Shown here: piece by piece, positions 16,297 to 24,348 of the stretch | How the letters are laid out: every line of letters begins with the position of its first letter | Numbering within the stretch: position 1 is the stretch's first letter | Assembly: GCA_003150515.1 (NCBI GenBank) | Contig: QALW01000010.1 | Coordinates: 62,001 to 126,000, forward strand | Direction of reading: 5' to 3' | Length of the DNA: 64,000 nucleotides | Source: Selenomonadales bacterium | GTDB taxonomy: Bacteria > Bacillota > Clostridia > Christensenellales > QALW01 | Notes under the pieces: model-generated | The model's input: the letters and a program-made list of their open reading frames with translations, nothing else | What the model was told of the DNA's origin: nothing | Database searches by the model: none | Made by a program: the position numbers and the translations under genes

Positions 16297-18414
16297 TTGA
16301 ATAAGGTTAAAAGAATAATATCCGTTATGCTGATTGCCGTCCTGCTGGGCGGTACGGCCGCGCTGTTTTCCTCGTGCGCCTCAGACGGCTTTTTACAGAC
16401 CGCTCAGGATTATTTCAGCGCCCTCTGCCAGAGGGACTATGAAAAAATGTACGATATGCTTACCCCGCAGTCTGCCGCCCGCCTTAAACTGGATAGCTTT
16501 AAGGAATATCATGATAAGGTGTATAATCTGCTGGGTGTAAATAAAATCAGCGTAGAGCAGGCCGAGACGGTCTCTTCCTCCGATAGGATTGTCTATAATT
16601 ACGTTTTGGTGCTGGATACGGATCAATACGGCCAGTTCAGATATGATTCTACGCTTGAAGTAGTTAAAAAGCTGGACAAGTTTTATTTGATTGAATGGTC
16701 TCCGGCCAATGTTATAACTCCCATGACCTGGGACGACAGAATTTATAAAACCACTCTGCGTGCCAAGCGGGGAGAGATTTTTGACTGCAACGGCAAGGTG
16801 CTTATAAAAAATGAATACGCCGTTACCGTTTACGCCGACATAACTAAAATAGACGATATTAATCAGGCTGCTTCGGACGTAGCCCAGGCGCTTGCTCTGG
16901 ACGCTGAAAGCGTCCGGAAGAAAATGCAGAGCGCCGCCGACGCCGAACAGGATACCGCCGTTCTGGCTGCGTTTATTCCCGGAGAATTAACTTTGGAGGC
17001 TGAAGAGGCCTTAAAATTAATAGAGGGAATCAATATAGACAGGGACAGCATAACTCCTATACGGTACGCCGTATACGGTTCGGCCGCGGCTCATACCATC
17101 GGTTATTCCACGCCCGTCACGGCTGAGGACAGGCAAAAGGAAGAATACGCTCAGCTTCTCAGCGGCACCCGCGTGGGACGCACGGGCGTGGAAAAGGAAT
17201 ACGATTCTCTGCTTCAGGGCGTAAACGGCACTGAAATATATCTGCTTTCAGCCGATTCGCGCACCAGGACTTCCCTTTATAAATCAGAGGCGGTCAACGG
17301 CCTGGATATATCCCTTACGCTGGATATAGACGTTCAGCTTGCCGCCGAAAAGGCTATGGCGGAAAATTACGGGGAGCGCGCCACGGGCACGACGGTGGTG
17401 AACGATCCCAAGACGGGCGAAATTAAGGCTATGGTCAGCTATCCCTCCTTTGATCTTAACATATACGCTGCGGACAGCCCCCGCTCGGACGCGGCCGATT
17501 TGGTTACGGATGAATCCCTGCCCCTCTTCAACCGGCTGACGCAGGGACGGTATGCGCCCGGCTCGGTTTTTAAAACCATGACGGCCATAATGGGGCTGGA
17601 AACGGGCACGGTAACGCTCAATACGGCGTTTCCCTATGAAAATGAGATTATTTCCATGGGCAACGGCACGGACGGCTGGAAGCCCAAGGGCAGCAAGTGG
17701 GTGACTTATATCATCCGCCAGCATTTTGCCAACAGCGCCTCTTTGGGCAAGCTGAGCATGAAGCGCGCTATCGCCTATTCGGACAATATTTATTTCGGCT
17801 GGCTGGGCATGCAGCTCGGAGCGGAGGTATTTTTGGAATGGGCGGAGAAACTGGGCTTTAAGGAGGCCGCGCCTTTTGATCTGCCCCTGCAGTCGGCCAG
17901 CATTGCCAATGACGACGACAATCTGCGCAACGACGCCAAGCTCCTGGCCGATACGGCTTTCGGGCAGGGCGAATTGCTGGTTACGCCCGTGCAATTAGCC
18001 GCGGCTTACAGCGTTTTCGGCAACGAGGGCAGCATAATGGCTCCCTATGTTATAAATTATACGGCCGAGACAGATTCGGAGGGCAAGCATAAAATTGTAT
18101 CCCAGACTCAGCCCCGCACCTGGCTCGCCAACGTCGCAAGCCGGGATACCATAAACGATTTATTGGAAATTCTTGAATTTACCGTGGATTCGGCTACGGG
18201 CAAGGGAGGCTATGTGCGGGGAATGCGCATAGCGGGCAAAACGGGCACGGCTCAGACGGGCAATGAGGTGACTGAAATAGGCTGGTTTGCCAGTTATATA
18301 CTGGAGGGCGGGAAAAATTATGTTGTTCTGGTCAATACCGACGGCTATATAGGAGAGACCAGCGATATAAAGCACGCCACCATTAAAGCAGTGTGCAGCT
18401 ATCTTAAGGATTAA
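16297..18414 (+). CDS. Class B penicillin-binding protein with MecA-type N-domain
   Basis: D,D-transpeptidase that crosslinks peptidoglycan outside the membrane. 705 residues from a TTG start (AGGAG at 16281; no ATG is well placed). An N-terminal hydrophobic segment ends in LFSSC, a plausible lipobox. Then comes an NTF2-like MecA_N domain (about 33-145, QTAQDYFSALCQRDYEKMYD), the dimerisation domain (KRGEIFDCNGKVL), and the transpeptidase with SVFK (Ser423), SDN (495) and KTGTAQ (648). The architecture is that of PBP2a/PBP3-like low-affinity enzymes, but resistance cannot be inferred from this alone. Confidence 0.94.
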   Translation: MNKVKRIISVMLIAVLLGGTAALFSSCASDGFLQTAQDYFSALCQRDYEKMYDMLTPQSAARLKLDSFKEYHDKVYNLLGVNKISVEQAETVSSSDRIVYNYVLVLDTDQYGQFRYDSTLEVVKKLDKFYLIEWSPANVITPMTWDDRIYKTTLRAKRGEIFDCNGKVLIKNEYAVTVYADITKIDDINQAASDVAQALALDAESVRKKMQSAADAEQDTAVLAAFIPGELTLEAEEALKLIEGINIDRDSITPIRYAVYGSAAAHTIGYSTPVTAEDRQKEEYAQLLSGTRVGRTGVEKEYDSLLQGVNGTEIYLLSADSRTRTSLYKSEAVNGLDISLTLDIDVQLAAEKAMAENYGERATGTTVVNDPKTGEIKAMVSYPSFDLNIYAADSPRSDAADLVTDESLPLFNRLTQGRYAPGSVFKTMTAIMGLETGTVTLNTAFPYENEIISMGNGTDGWKPKGSKWVTYIIRQHFANSASLGKLSMKRAIAYSDNIYFGWLGMQLGAEVFLEWAEKLGFKEAAPFDLPLQSASIANDDDNLRNDAKLLADTAFGQGELLVTPVQLAAAYSVFGNEGSIMAPYVINYTAETDSEGKHKIVSQTQPRTWLANVASRDTINDLLEILEFTVDSATGKGGYVRGMRIAGKTGTAQTGNEVTEIGWFASYILEGGKNYVVLVNTDGYIGETSDIKHATIKAVCSYLKD

Positions 18415-18489
18415 ATAATTAAAACAGGGCGGGAGCGGTTTATAAGCGGAATCCGGGCCCTGCTTAAAGCCGGGCTTCTGCCTGAATTA

Positions 18490-18536
18490 AAAAGCGCCCC
18501 GGCGGCTTAATATTAAGCCGCCGGGGCGCTTTTAAT
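18490..18536. terminator. Bidirectional terminator
   Basis: A nearly perfect palindrome of about 20 bp per arm around 18511 with A run before and T run after, between the convergent PBP and DUF2156 genes. Confidence 0.9.
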
Positions 18537-18562
18537 TTGTTTTTCCTGGGGCCGCGCCCTTT

Positions 18563-19440
18563 TTAAAGGGGGTGAGCCAGTCTGCAATCATATTTTTCCA
18601 GGATGTATTCAGGCTTATAGGAAAGCTTGCTTTGGCGCAGCCCGGGCAAATCCAAATCTTCCCCCCGGTTTAAGAGAAGGGTGTCCTTAAAAAGCCGGGC
18701 GGCCGCTTCGCGGTTAATAAGCTGGAACAGCCCGTTATATTGGGGAAGCGCTTTTTCAAAGAGTATAAGGGCGTGCTGGGCTGAAAGCATATCTCCCAGC
18801 GTAAACGCCGCGATTTCTCCTTCGGTTTTTATAACGGCGGCGCGCAGTCCGAGCGGGACGTAATTTTCCAGCGCGCAGCGGATAACGGCCGTTTCCTCGT
18901 CCTGCTCCAGCCCTTTATTCATAAGCCATTGCCGTTGAATAAGCATGCAGTCCTCCAGCATGTCGGGAGTGTAATCCAGATATTCATAGCTGTGCTCCCG
19001 CGTAAAAGCGCTTATATGATTGCGCTTCTGGTGCAGGGCCCGTCCGGGCAGCTCGGCCAGCGTTTTAGTATTGTAAATATATTCGCTGCTTCCTCTGTCC
19101 AGCGTAAAAACGTATTCGCCCGGCCTTTGCGCCGTATAATCTGCGGGCAGACGCATTTCATAAGGAAACGCCCCGTCTTATTGATTATATAATCCCTGCC
19201 GAAATCCATAAGGCTGCCTATATCCTGGCCGGGGCGCATTATGGGGGAGACGAGGTAGGGCGCGTTTTCGCCGTATTGGGCGGTAAAGAGCAGCCCTTCG
19301 GGGCGGACGCACATTTTGGTTTTATATACTTCCTGCCAGAGATAGCCGTTGGCAAAGGAAAATTTGGAATTTTCATTTGAGGGAGAGCAGCTTAAATATA
19401 GCTCTCTGTCCTCAAGGGTCATGGGCCTGAATGAATCCAT
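18563..19440 (-). pseudogene. DUF2156-family acyl/aminoacyltransferase-like gene, frameshifted
   Basis: Two overlapping minus-strand frames form one protein. The first (from 19440) reads MDSFRPMTLEDRELYLSC and a GNAT-like first half; the second (ending at 18563) holds the rest, including HQKRNHISAFTRE and GEIAAFTLGD. The frames join at a C4 run (19171-19174 on the plus strand): one extra base there would give continuous TGAFPYEMRLPADYTA. The DUF2156 C-domain relates to lysyl-phosphatidylglycerol synthase and FemX-like folds. Otherwise intact, so a base-call error or a very recent mutation is likely. Third gene after smpB and the esterase. Confidence 0.8.
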
Positions 19441-19464
19441 CTATAAAATTACCTCTTTTAACGC

Positions 19465-20310
19465 TCAGACGCAGCTCTCAGCGGGCTCGCCCGAATTGTA
19501 AAATAAATTGTCCAGCCATTTAAGGCATAGGCCTATCCATTGAGCGCAGACGGGATTCTCATAGACGGTAGTCCTGTCCGCGTTGGCCAGCCCGTGAATG
19601 CCGTGGGGGAATATGTGCATTTCAAAGGGAATATTATGCTCCGCCAGGGCGGAGGCGTATAACAGGGAGTTCTTGACGCTTACTCCGCCGTCGTCCGAGG
19701 TATGCCAGATAAACGCGGGGGGAGTGCCCTCGTCCACGCGCAGTTCGAGGCTTAAAGAGGCCAGCCCCTCCTCGTCCGGCTCGCCCAGAAGCCTCTCAAA
19801 GGAAAGCTCGTGAGGGCTTTTCAGGCCGGATATAACCGCGTAGCACAGAATGCTCGCGTTGGGGCGCAGCAGCTCGGGCTCGGCCTGTATAATATCCAGA
19901 AGGCGGGAATCGTTATATAGATTAGAAGCGCATGCAGCCAGATGCCCTCCGGCCGAAAAGCCCATAACGGCAATTTTATCGGGTGCGCAATGCCATTGGG
20001 CCGCGTTTTCCCTTATCATGCGTATGGCGCTCAGCACTTCCAGCTGGGGATAGGGAAAGCATTTTTCAAATACTGAATAATATAATACGAATACGTTATA
20101 GCCCTTGCCCACAAAATTAAGCGCGATGGGCTCGGCTTCCCGGCGGGAGCAATACATATATGCGCCTCCGGGGCAGATCAGTATGCTGGGGCGCATAATA
20201 TCGGGATTTATTTCGGGGGACGCCTCGGGAATGTATGCGTCCAGCACTCCCTCGCTCTTTTGTCCCAGCTCCTGGTAATGGTCGCTCAATTTTAAAGAAA
20301 AGGTTTGCAT
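19465..20310 (-). CDS. Alpha/beta-hydrolase (BD-FAE/acetyl-esterase type)
   Basis: 281-residue cytoplasmic esterase-like hydrolase. It has the oxyanion-hole motif CPGGAYMYCS near residue 45, the nucleophile elbow GFSAGGHLA (catalytic Ser near 119), a likely acid in the segment around WHTSDDGGVS, and the catalytic His in FPHGIHGLA. The family deacetylates sugars or xylan oligomers; the actual substrate here is unknown. It starts 17 nt after smpB and is followed at 24 nt by the DUF2156 gene. Confidence 0.9.
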   Translation of the reverse strand: MQTFSLKLSDHYQELGQKSEGVLDAYIPEASPEINPDIMRPSILICPGGAYMYCSRREAEPIALNFVGKGYNVFVLYYSVFEKCFPYPQLEVLSAIRMIRENAAQWHCAPDKIAVMGFSAGGHLAACASNLYNDSRLLDIIQAEPELLRPNASILCYAVISGLKSPHELSFERLLGEPDEEGLASLSLELRVDEGTPPAFIWHTSDDGGVSVKNSLLYASALAEHNIPFEMHIFPHGIHGLANADRTTVYENPVCAQWIGLCLKWLDNLFYNSGEPAESCV

Positions 20311-20327
20311 AAATATTCCTCCCGCGC

Positions 20328-20786
20328 TTAATTGTTTTTCATGGCTCGTTCTATATCCCGGCGCGCCGCTTTTTTAGCGGCGTCCTCCCGTTTGTCGTAA
20401 AGCTTTTTGCCCTTGGCCAGGGCCAATTCCAGTTTGGCGCGCCCCTCTTTGAAATAAATGCTTATGGGTACGAGAGCATATCCGTCCTGTTTGACCAGGC
20501 CGTAAAGCTTGTCTATTTCCCTTTTATGCATGAGCAGCTTGCGCGTGCGCATGGGCTCCTTATTAAAAATGTTGCCCTGCTCGTAGGGGGATATGTGCAT
20601 GCCGTATAAAAAAAGCTCGCCTCTGTGCACGGCGGCATGGCTGTCCTTAAGATTGACTTTGCCCTGGCGCAGGGATTTAACTTCAGTTCCGCTCAGGCAA
20701 AGGCCCGCCTCATAAGTTTCCTCTATAAAATAATCGTGAAACGCTTTTTTATTCTGCGCTATGATTTTTTTGCCGCTTGCTTTCAT
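20328..20786 (-). CDS. smpB: SsrA-binding protein SmpB
   Basis: Binds tmRNA and brings it to stalled ribosomes for trans-translation. 152 residues, normal length: KKAFHDYFIEETYEAGL, GTEVKSLRQGKVNLKDSHA, KKLYDKREDAAKK and a basic C-terminal tail (RRDIERAMKNN) that occupies the mRNA channel. Its partner RNA, ssrA, is at 62.5 kb rather than adjacent. First gene of a three-gene minus-strand operon. Confidence 0.98.
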   Translation of the reverse strand: MKASGKKIIAQNKKAFHDYFIEETYEAGLCLSGTEVKSLRQGKVNLKDSHAAVHRGELFLYGMHISPYEQGNIFNKEPMRTRKLLMHKREIDKLYGLVKQDGYALVPISIYFKEGRAKLELALAKGKKLYDKREDAAKKAARRDIERAMKNN

Positions 20787-20877
20787 AAACGCTCCCCGCT
20801 GTCCAAAAAATTAAGGCTTATTGCAATAAATGATATCATATATAAAGGGTTTGTCAAGGCGTTTTTGGCCGCGAGTC

Positions 20878-20980
20878 CCGGCGCGCTTTTATTTCGGGCG
20901 TCCCGGAATGCCCGCGCTTCTGGCTGAGTTTTCCGGCGCGCTTTTATTTTCGCCTTCCCGGAACGCCCGCGCTTTTGGCC
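20878..20980. repeat. Two tandem 55-bp direct repeats
   Basis: Two copies (starting at 20878 and 20933) share CCGGCGCGCTTTTATTT at the left, CCCGGAA(T/C)GCCCGCGCTT in the middle and TGGC at the right. They lie between the smpB start and the DUF177 promoter. Function unknown. Confidence 0.6.
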
Positions 20981-21029
20981 GCGCTCCGCCCCGGTTTTCA
21001 GAATAAACCGGGCTTAAGGCAAATAGTAT

Positions 21030-21058
21030 TTGACAAACCCGAAAAAAATAAATATAAT
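21030..21058 (+). promoter_or_regulatory. Promoter of DUF177-rpmF
   Basis: TTGACA (21030-21035), 17-nt spacer, TATAAT (21053-21058): a perfect sigma-A consensus, in keeping with a ribosomal-protein operon. Confidence 0.88.
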
Positions 21059-21086
21059 ATTTTAGCGTTTCATAAGGAGATTAATA

Positions 21087-21539
21087 ATGGTTATCAATGT
21101 GAGAAATGCGCTGCGCAGTCCGGGCGAGGCCTTTAAAGCGGAGGGGCGTATGGAATATCAGCCTCTCGAATTTATGGGAAAGCTGGCTTTTGAAGGGCCG
21201 GTCCTTTTTTCGGGCGAGATATGTTCTAACGGCGAAGGCGTAGTGCTCTCCGGCAGAGCGCAGGCCGAGCTCAGAATGAATTGCAACCGCTGCGACAGGG
21301 AATTTATAATGCCCGTTAATGCGGCTGTCAGCGAGATGTATTATCTTGAGCCGGCTCCCGGGCATGAACGCGTCTTAAAGGATTCTCAATGGCTCTCTTT
21401 AGACGAGCCCGTATTGGAAAGCATATTGATGGAAATACCAATCAGGCGGCTGTGCAGTGAAAACTGCCGGGGCCTGTGCGGTATATGCGGCGGCGATTTA
21501 AATCAGGGCGAATGCTCATGCCGCAGGAACAGCAATTAA
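21087..21539 (+). CDS. DUF177 family protein (YceD-like)
   Basis: 150 residues of the DUF177/YceD family, which is almost always encoded beside ribosomal protein L32 and has been linked to 23S rRNA accumulation. Family features are the MNCNRCDREFIMPV Cys pair and a C-terminal Cys cluster (LCSENCRGLCGICGGDLNQG, then ECSC), both likely to bind zinc. AAGGAG precedes the ATG. It lies 45 nt upstream of rpmF. Confidence 0.93.
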   Translation: MVINVRNALRSPGEAFKAEGRMEYQPLEFMGKLAFEGPVLFSGEICSNGEGVVLSGRAQAELRMNCNRCDREFIMPVNAAVSEMYYLEPAPGHERVLKDSQWLSLDEPVLESILMEIPIRRLCSENCRGLCGICGGDLNQGECSCRRNSN

Positions 21540-21584
21540 TCTGTGGAGGACAGATTTCTTCAACAGACGAGGAGGTGTAATTAA

Positions 21585-21770
21585 ATGATACAGCCCAAAA
21601 GAAAGATTTCTAAGGCCAGAAGGGATTCCCGCCGTGCCAACTGGAAGCTTACAGCTCCCGGAATCGCCCCTTGCCCGCGCTGCAAAGAGCCCAAGCTCTC
21701 GCACAGGGTGTGCAAGGCCTGCGGATATTATGACGGCATGCAGGTTATTCAGACCGAGGAAGAAAAATAA
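21585..21770 (+). CDS. rpmF: 50S ribosomal protein L32
   Basis: 61-residue large-subunit protein. MIQPKRKISKARRDSRRANWK is the typical N-terminus. It has the zinc-binding form of L32 (CPRC ... CKAC). GAGGAGGTG precedes the ATG. Co-transcribed with DUF177. Confidence 0.98.
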   Translation: MIQPKRKISKARRDSRRANWKLTAPGIAPCPRCKEPKLSHRVCKACGYYDGMQVIQTEEEK

Positions 21771-21895
21771 GTTCCGTTTATATTAAAAGCAGGCCGGCGT
21801 GAGCTCCGTTTGTATTTTGAGGGCTGACGGCGGCTTGTTTTGCTTTTTTTGGAGCAAATCCCGGCTTTTTCGGGGGTTTTATTGCTTTAAATCGG

Positions 21896-21924
21896 TTGCT
21901 TTTTAAATGGGCTTATTGTATAAT
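21896..21924 (+). promoter_or_regulatory. Promoter of plsX-acpP-rnc
   Basis: TTGCTT (21896-21901), 17-nt spacer, TATAAT (21919-21924), about 100 nt before plsX. I do not see a convincing FapR operator overlapping it. Confidence 0.75.
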
Positions 21925-22024
21925 CCTTGCGGAACAAAAGTCAAATCAACGCCTGGGCTCGCCGGCTTGAATAAATAGCTCGCGCGGCCTATGGCAAAAT
22001 CAAAGATTAACTGGAGGCTCTTAA

Positions 22025-23023
22025 ATGAAGCTGATTGTTGACGCCTTTGGGGGAGATAACGCCCCTGAGGAAATAGTTATGGGCGTCCTGGAAGGCATGG
22101 AAGAATTCAATGAAATGTCCGTTATTCTGACTGGGGACGAGGCTGTTTTAAAAGAGCTTTTAACCGGACACGGGCATTTAATGCCCAGAATAGATATAGT
22201 CCATGCGCCCGAAAGAATTTCTATGGACGAGCCGCCCGTAAACGCCATTAAAAAGAAGAGAAATTCTTCCATGGTGGCGGGGCTGGAGCTGCTCAAGAAT
22301 AAATCGGGCGACGGCTTTCTCACATGCGGCAGCACGGGAGCGGCCCTGTCGGGAGCGCTTCTGCGGGTGGGCAGAATTAAAGGAGTGCTCCGGCCGGCGC
22401 TGGCGCCCATTCTTCCTAACGGCGGCAAGGGCGTTATGCTTATAGACTGCGGCGCCAATATGGATTGCAAGCCGGCCAATCTTGAGCAGTTTGCGGTTAT
22501 GGGCGACATATATATGAAAAGCGTGCTGAGGCTGGATAACCCGCGCATAGGGCTGGCCAACGTAGGCACGGAGGATGAAAAGGGCAACGCTCTGACTCAT
22601 GAGGCCTTTCCTCTTTTAAAGGCGCGGAATGATATCAATTTCGTGGGCAATCTTGAGGGCAGAGACGTTTTTGAAAAGGCGGACGTAATAGTTTCGGACG
22701 GCTTTGCGGGCAATCTGCTGCTTAAAAGCATAGAGGGGACGGCCGCTTTCCTTATGGGCATGATTAAAAGGGAATTTTCGCAGGGCCTGCGCTCCAAGCT
22801 GGGTGCGGGGCTTCTGATGCCTTCTCTTAAGCGTATTAAAAAAACCATGGATTATACCGAATACGGCGGAGCTCCTCTTCTGGGCATAGACGGCGTAATT
22901 ATAAAAGGGCACGGCTCCAGCAACGCTAAGGCCGTGCGCGCGGCGGTGCGCCAATGCGCGCGCATGGTCAACGCGGACGTTGTGGAAATAATCAAGGAGC
23001 GTCTGTCCGCCGCGGAGCTTTAA
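22025..23023 (+). CDS. plsX: Phosphate acyltransferase PlsX
   Basis: Makes acyl-phosphate from acyl-ACP, the first committed step of phospholipid synthesis in the PlsX/Y pathway; peripheral membrane enzyme. 332 residues: MKLIVDAFGGDNAPEEIVMG at the N-terminus, GFLTCGSTGAALSGAL, and DVIVSDGFAGNLLLKSIEG near residue 220. Next in line are acpP (69 nt) and rnc, the common plsX-acpP-rnc order. The smc and ftsY genes that often follow are instead at 40-45 kb. Confidence 0.98.
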   Translation: MKLIVDAFGGDNAPEEIVMGVLEGMEEFNEMSVILTGDEAVLKELLTGHGHLMPRIDIVHAPERISMDEPPVNAIKKKRNSSMVAGLELLKNKSGDGFLTCGSTGAALSGALLRVGRIKGVLRPALAPILPNGGKGVMLIDCGANMDCKPANLEQFAVMGDIYMKSVLRLDNPRIGLANVGTEDEKGNALTHEAFPLLKARNDINFVGNLEGRDVFEKADVIVSDGFAGNLLLKSIEGTAAFLMGMIKREFSQGLRSKLGAGLLMPSLKRIKKTMDYTEYGGAPLLGIDGVIIKGHGSSNAKAVRAAVRQCARMVNADVVEIIKERLSAAEL

Positions 23024-23092
23024 TTATTTTTCAGCGCTTTATTGCATAAAGCAAACGCAATTATATTATAATTTATTCAGGAGGCAAAAAAT

Positions 23093-23320
23093 ATGTTGGA
23101 AACGGTTATTAAGGTCATTGCCGAGCAGTTAAGCATTGACGAGAGCAAGATTTCTCCCGAGAGCAATCTGGTGGACGATTTAAAGGCTGATTCGCTGGAT
23201 GTGGCCGCGCTTATGCTGGAATTAGAGGAGCGGTATAACGTAGAAATACCGGACGAAGAGCTGGGCAGCCTGAAAACAGTCGCAGATATAGCCGCTTATC
23301 TCGAACAGAAAACGGCCTGA
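23093..23320 (+). CDS. acpP: Acyl carrier protein
   Basis: 75-residue acidic carrier of growing fatty acyl chains. The 4'-phosphopantetheine attachment serine is in LKADSLDVAALM (residue 36 or so). Strong CAGGAGG before the ATG. It sits between the acyl-ACP-using plsX and rnc, with only 4 nt before rnc. Confidence 0.98.
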   Translation: MLETVIKVIAEQLSIDESKISPESNLVDDLKADSLDVAALMLELEERYNVEIPDEELGSLKTVADIAAYLEQKTA

Positions 23321-23324
23321 CAGC

Positions 23325-24014
23325 ATGGAATCTTTAAGCGCGCTTGAGAAAAAAATAGGATATGTTTTCAAAAATAAGCGTCTGCTCAGCCAGGCCCTTG
23401 TTCATCCCTCCATTGCGGGGGACGGCAGGCATGAAAGCAATAATCAGCGCCTGGAATATTTGGGGGACGCCGTTATAGAGCTGGCGGTAAGCCAGCATCT
23501 TTATAAGAGCCTCACCCTTCAGGAGGGGGCTCTTTCGCGCCTGCGCGCAGGCATAGTTTCCGAAGCGCCCTTAGCTCAGGCTGCGCGCAGCATAGGCCTG
23601 GGGCAGTATATCGATATGAGCGGAGGGGAGCGCCGCAGCGGAGGCGAGGACAAGCCGGGCATACTTTCAGACGCCTTTGAGGCGGTTTGCGGCGCCGTTT
23701 TTGTGGACGGCGGCTTTGAAAAGGCGGCTCCAATAATCATTGCGCTGCTCAGAGCCCAGATTATTGAAGCGGAACAGCTTCCCGACGCGGCCATTGATTA
23801 TAAGACGCGCCTGCAGGAATATTATCAGGCTCAGGGCAGAATAATTAAATATGAATTGGAAAAGGTGGAGGGCCCGTCTCATATGCCCTCGTTTGTATCT
23901 GTAGTCCGAATAAACGGGAGCATTAAGGGCCGGGGCATGGGCAGCAGCAAAAAGGAATCCGAGCAGAACGCGGCCCGCAGCGCTTTGGAGCGCATAGAAA
24001 AATCCAGAGGCTGA
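23325..24014 (+). CDS. rnc: Ribonuclease III
   Basis: Double-strand-specific endoribonuclease for rRNA processing and mRNA turnover. 229 residues: the signature NQRLEYLGDAVIELAVSQHL near residue 40, the second acidic pair in DAFEAVCGAVFVDGG, and a C-terminal dsRNA-binding domain (about 155-225, YKTRLQEYYQAQG to SKKESEQNAARSAL). Translationally coupled to acpP. Confidence 0.98.
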   Translation: MESLSALEKKIGYVFKNKRLLSQALVHPSIAGDGRHESNNQRLEYLGDAVIELAVSQHLYKSLTLQEGALSRLRAGIVSEAPLAQAARSIGLGQYIDMSGGERRSGGEDKPGILSDAFEAVCGAVFVDGGFEKAAPIIIALLRAQIIEAEQLPDAAIDYKTRLQEYYQAQGRIIKYELEKVEGPSHMPSFVSVVRINGSIKGRGMGSSKKESEQNAARSALERIEKSRG

Positions 24015-24033
24015 TTCCCCTTTTTTTAAGCGC

Positions 24034-24063
24034 TTGACAAAAGCGCCGGAGCTGTGCTATAAC
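24034..24063 (+). promoter_or_regulatory. Promoter of the proS T-box transcript
   Basis: TTGACA (24034-24039), 18-nt spacer, TATAAC (24058-24063), directly upstream of the T-box leader. Confidence 0.75.
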
Positions 24064-24065
24064 CA

Positions 24066-24323
24066 AAAAAGAAAAGGCTGCGAAGGGAAGCAGTAGGCGT
24101 TTTAAGGCTTTTAAAGAGAGAAAATGTCGGGTGTAAATTTTCATTGCTCAAACGCTCAACCCGTCCCGGAGCCGCGGCTTGGTTTAAAAAAGCCGCCGGA
24201 GCCCGCCGTTATGGGGAGCGCGCCGTCTGCGCGCGGTTAAGTGCGGAGAGCTTTCTCCGAATTTAGGTGGTACCGCGGATTATCAATTCGCCCTAAGCCC
24301 TTGAGGGCTCGGGGCGTTTTTTT
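24066..24323 (+). ncRNA. T-box riboswitch leader of proS
   Basis: The conserved T-box AGGTGGTACCGCGG is at 24265-24278, upstream of a terminator stem 24289-24300/24305-24316 with a T run. Stem I elements are visible: AGTAG near 24092, AGAGAG near 24115 and GGGTG near 24128. A cluster of CC-type triplets near 24158-24168 is the likely specifier region, consistent with tRNA-Pro; I cannot fix the exact triplet by eye. Uncharged tRNA-Pro should switch on proS. Confidence 0.92.
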
Positions 24324-24348
24324 ATTATTAAAACGGAGGTAATTTCAT

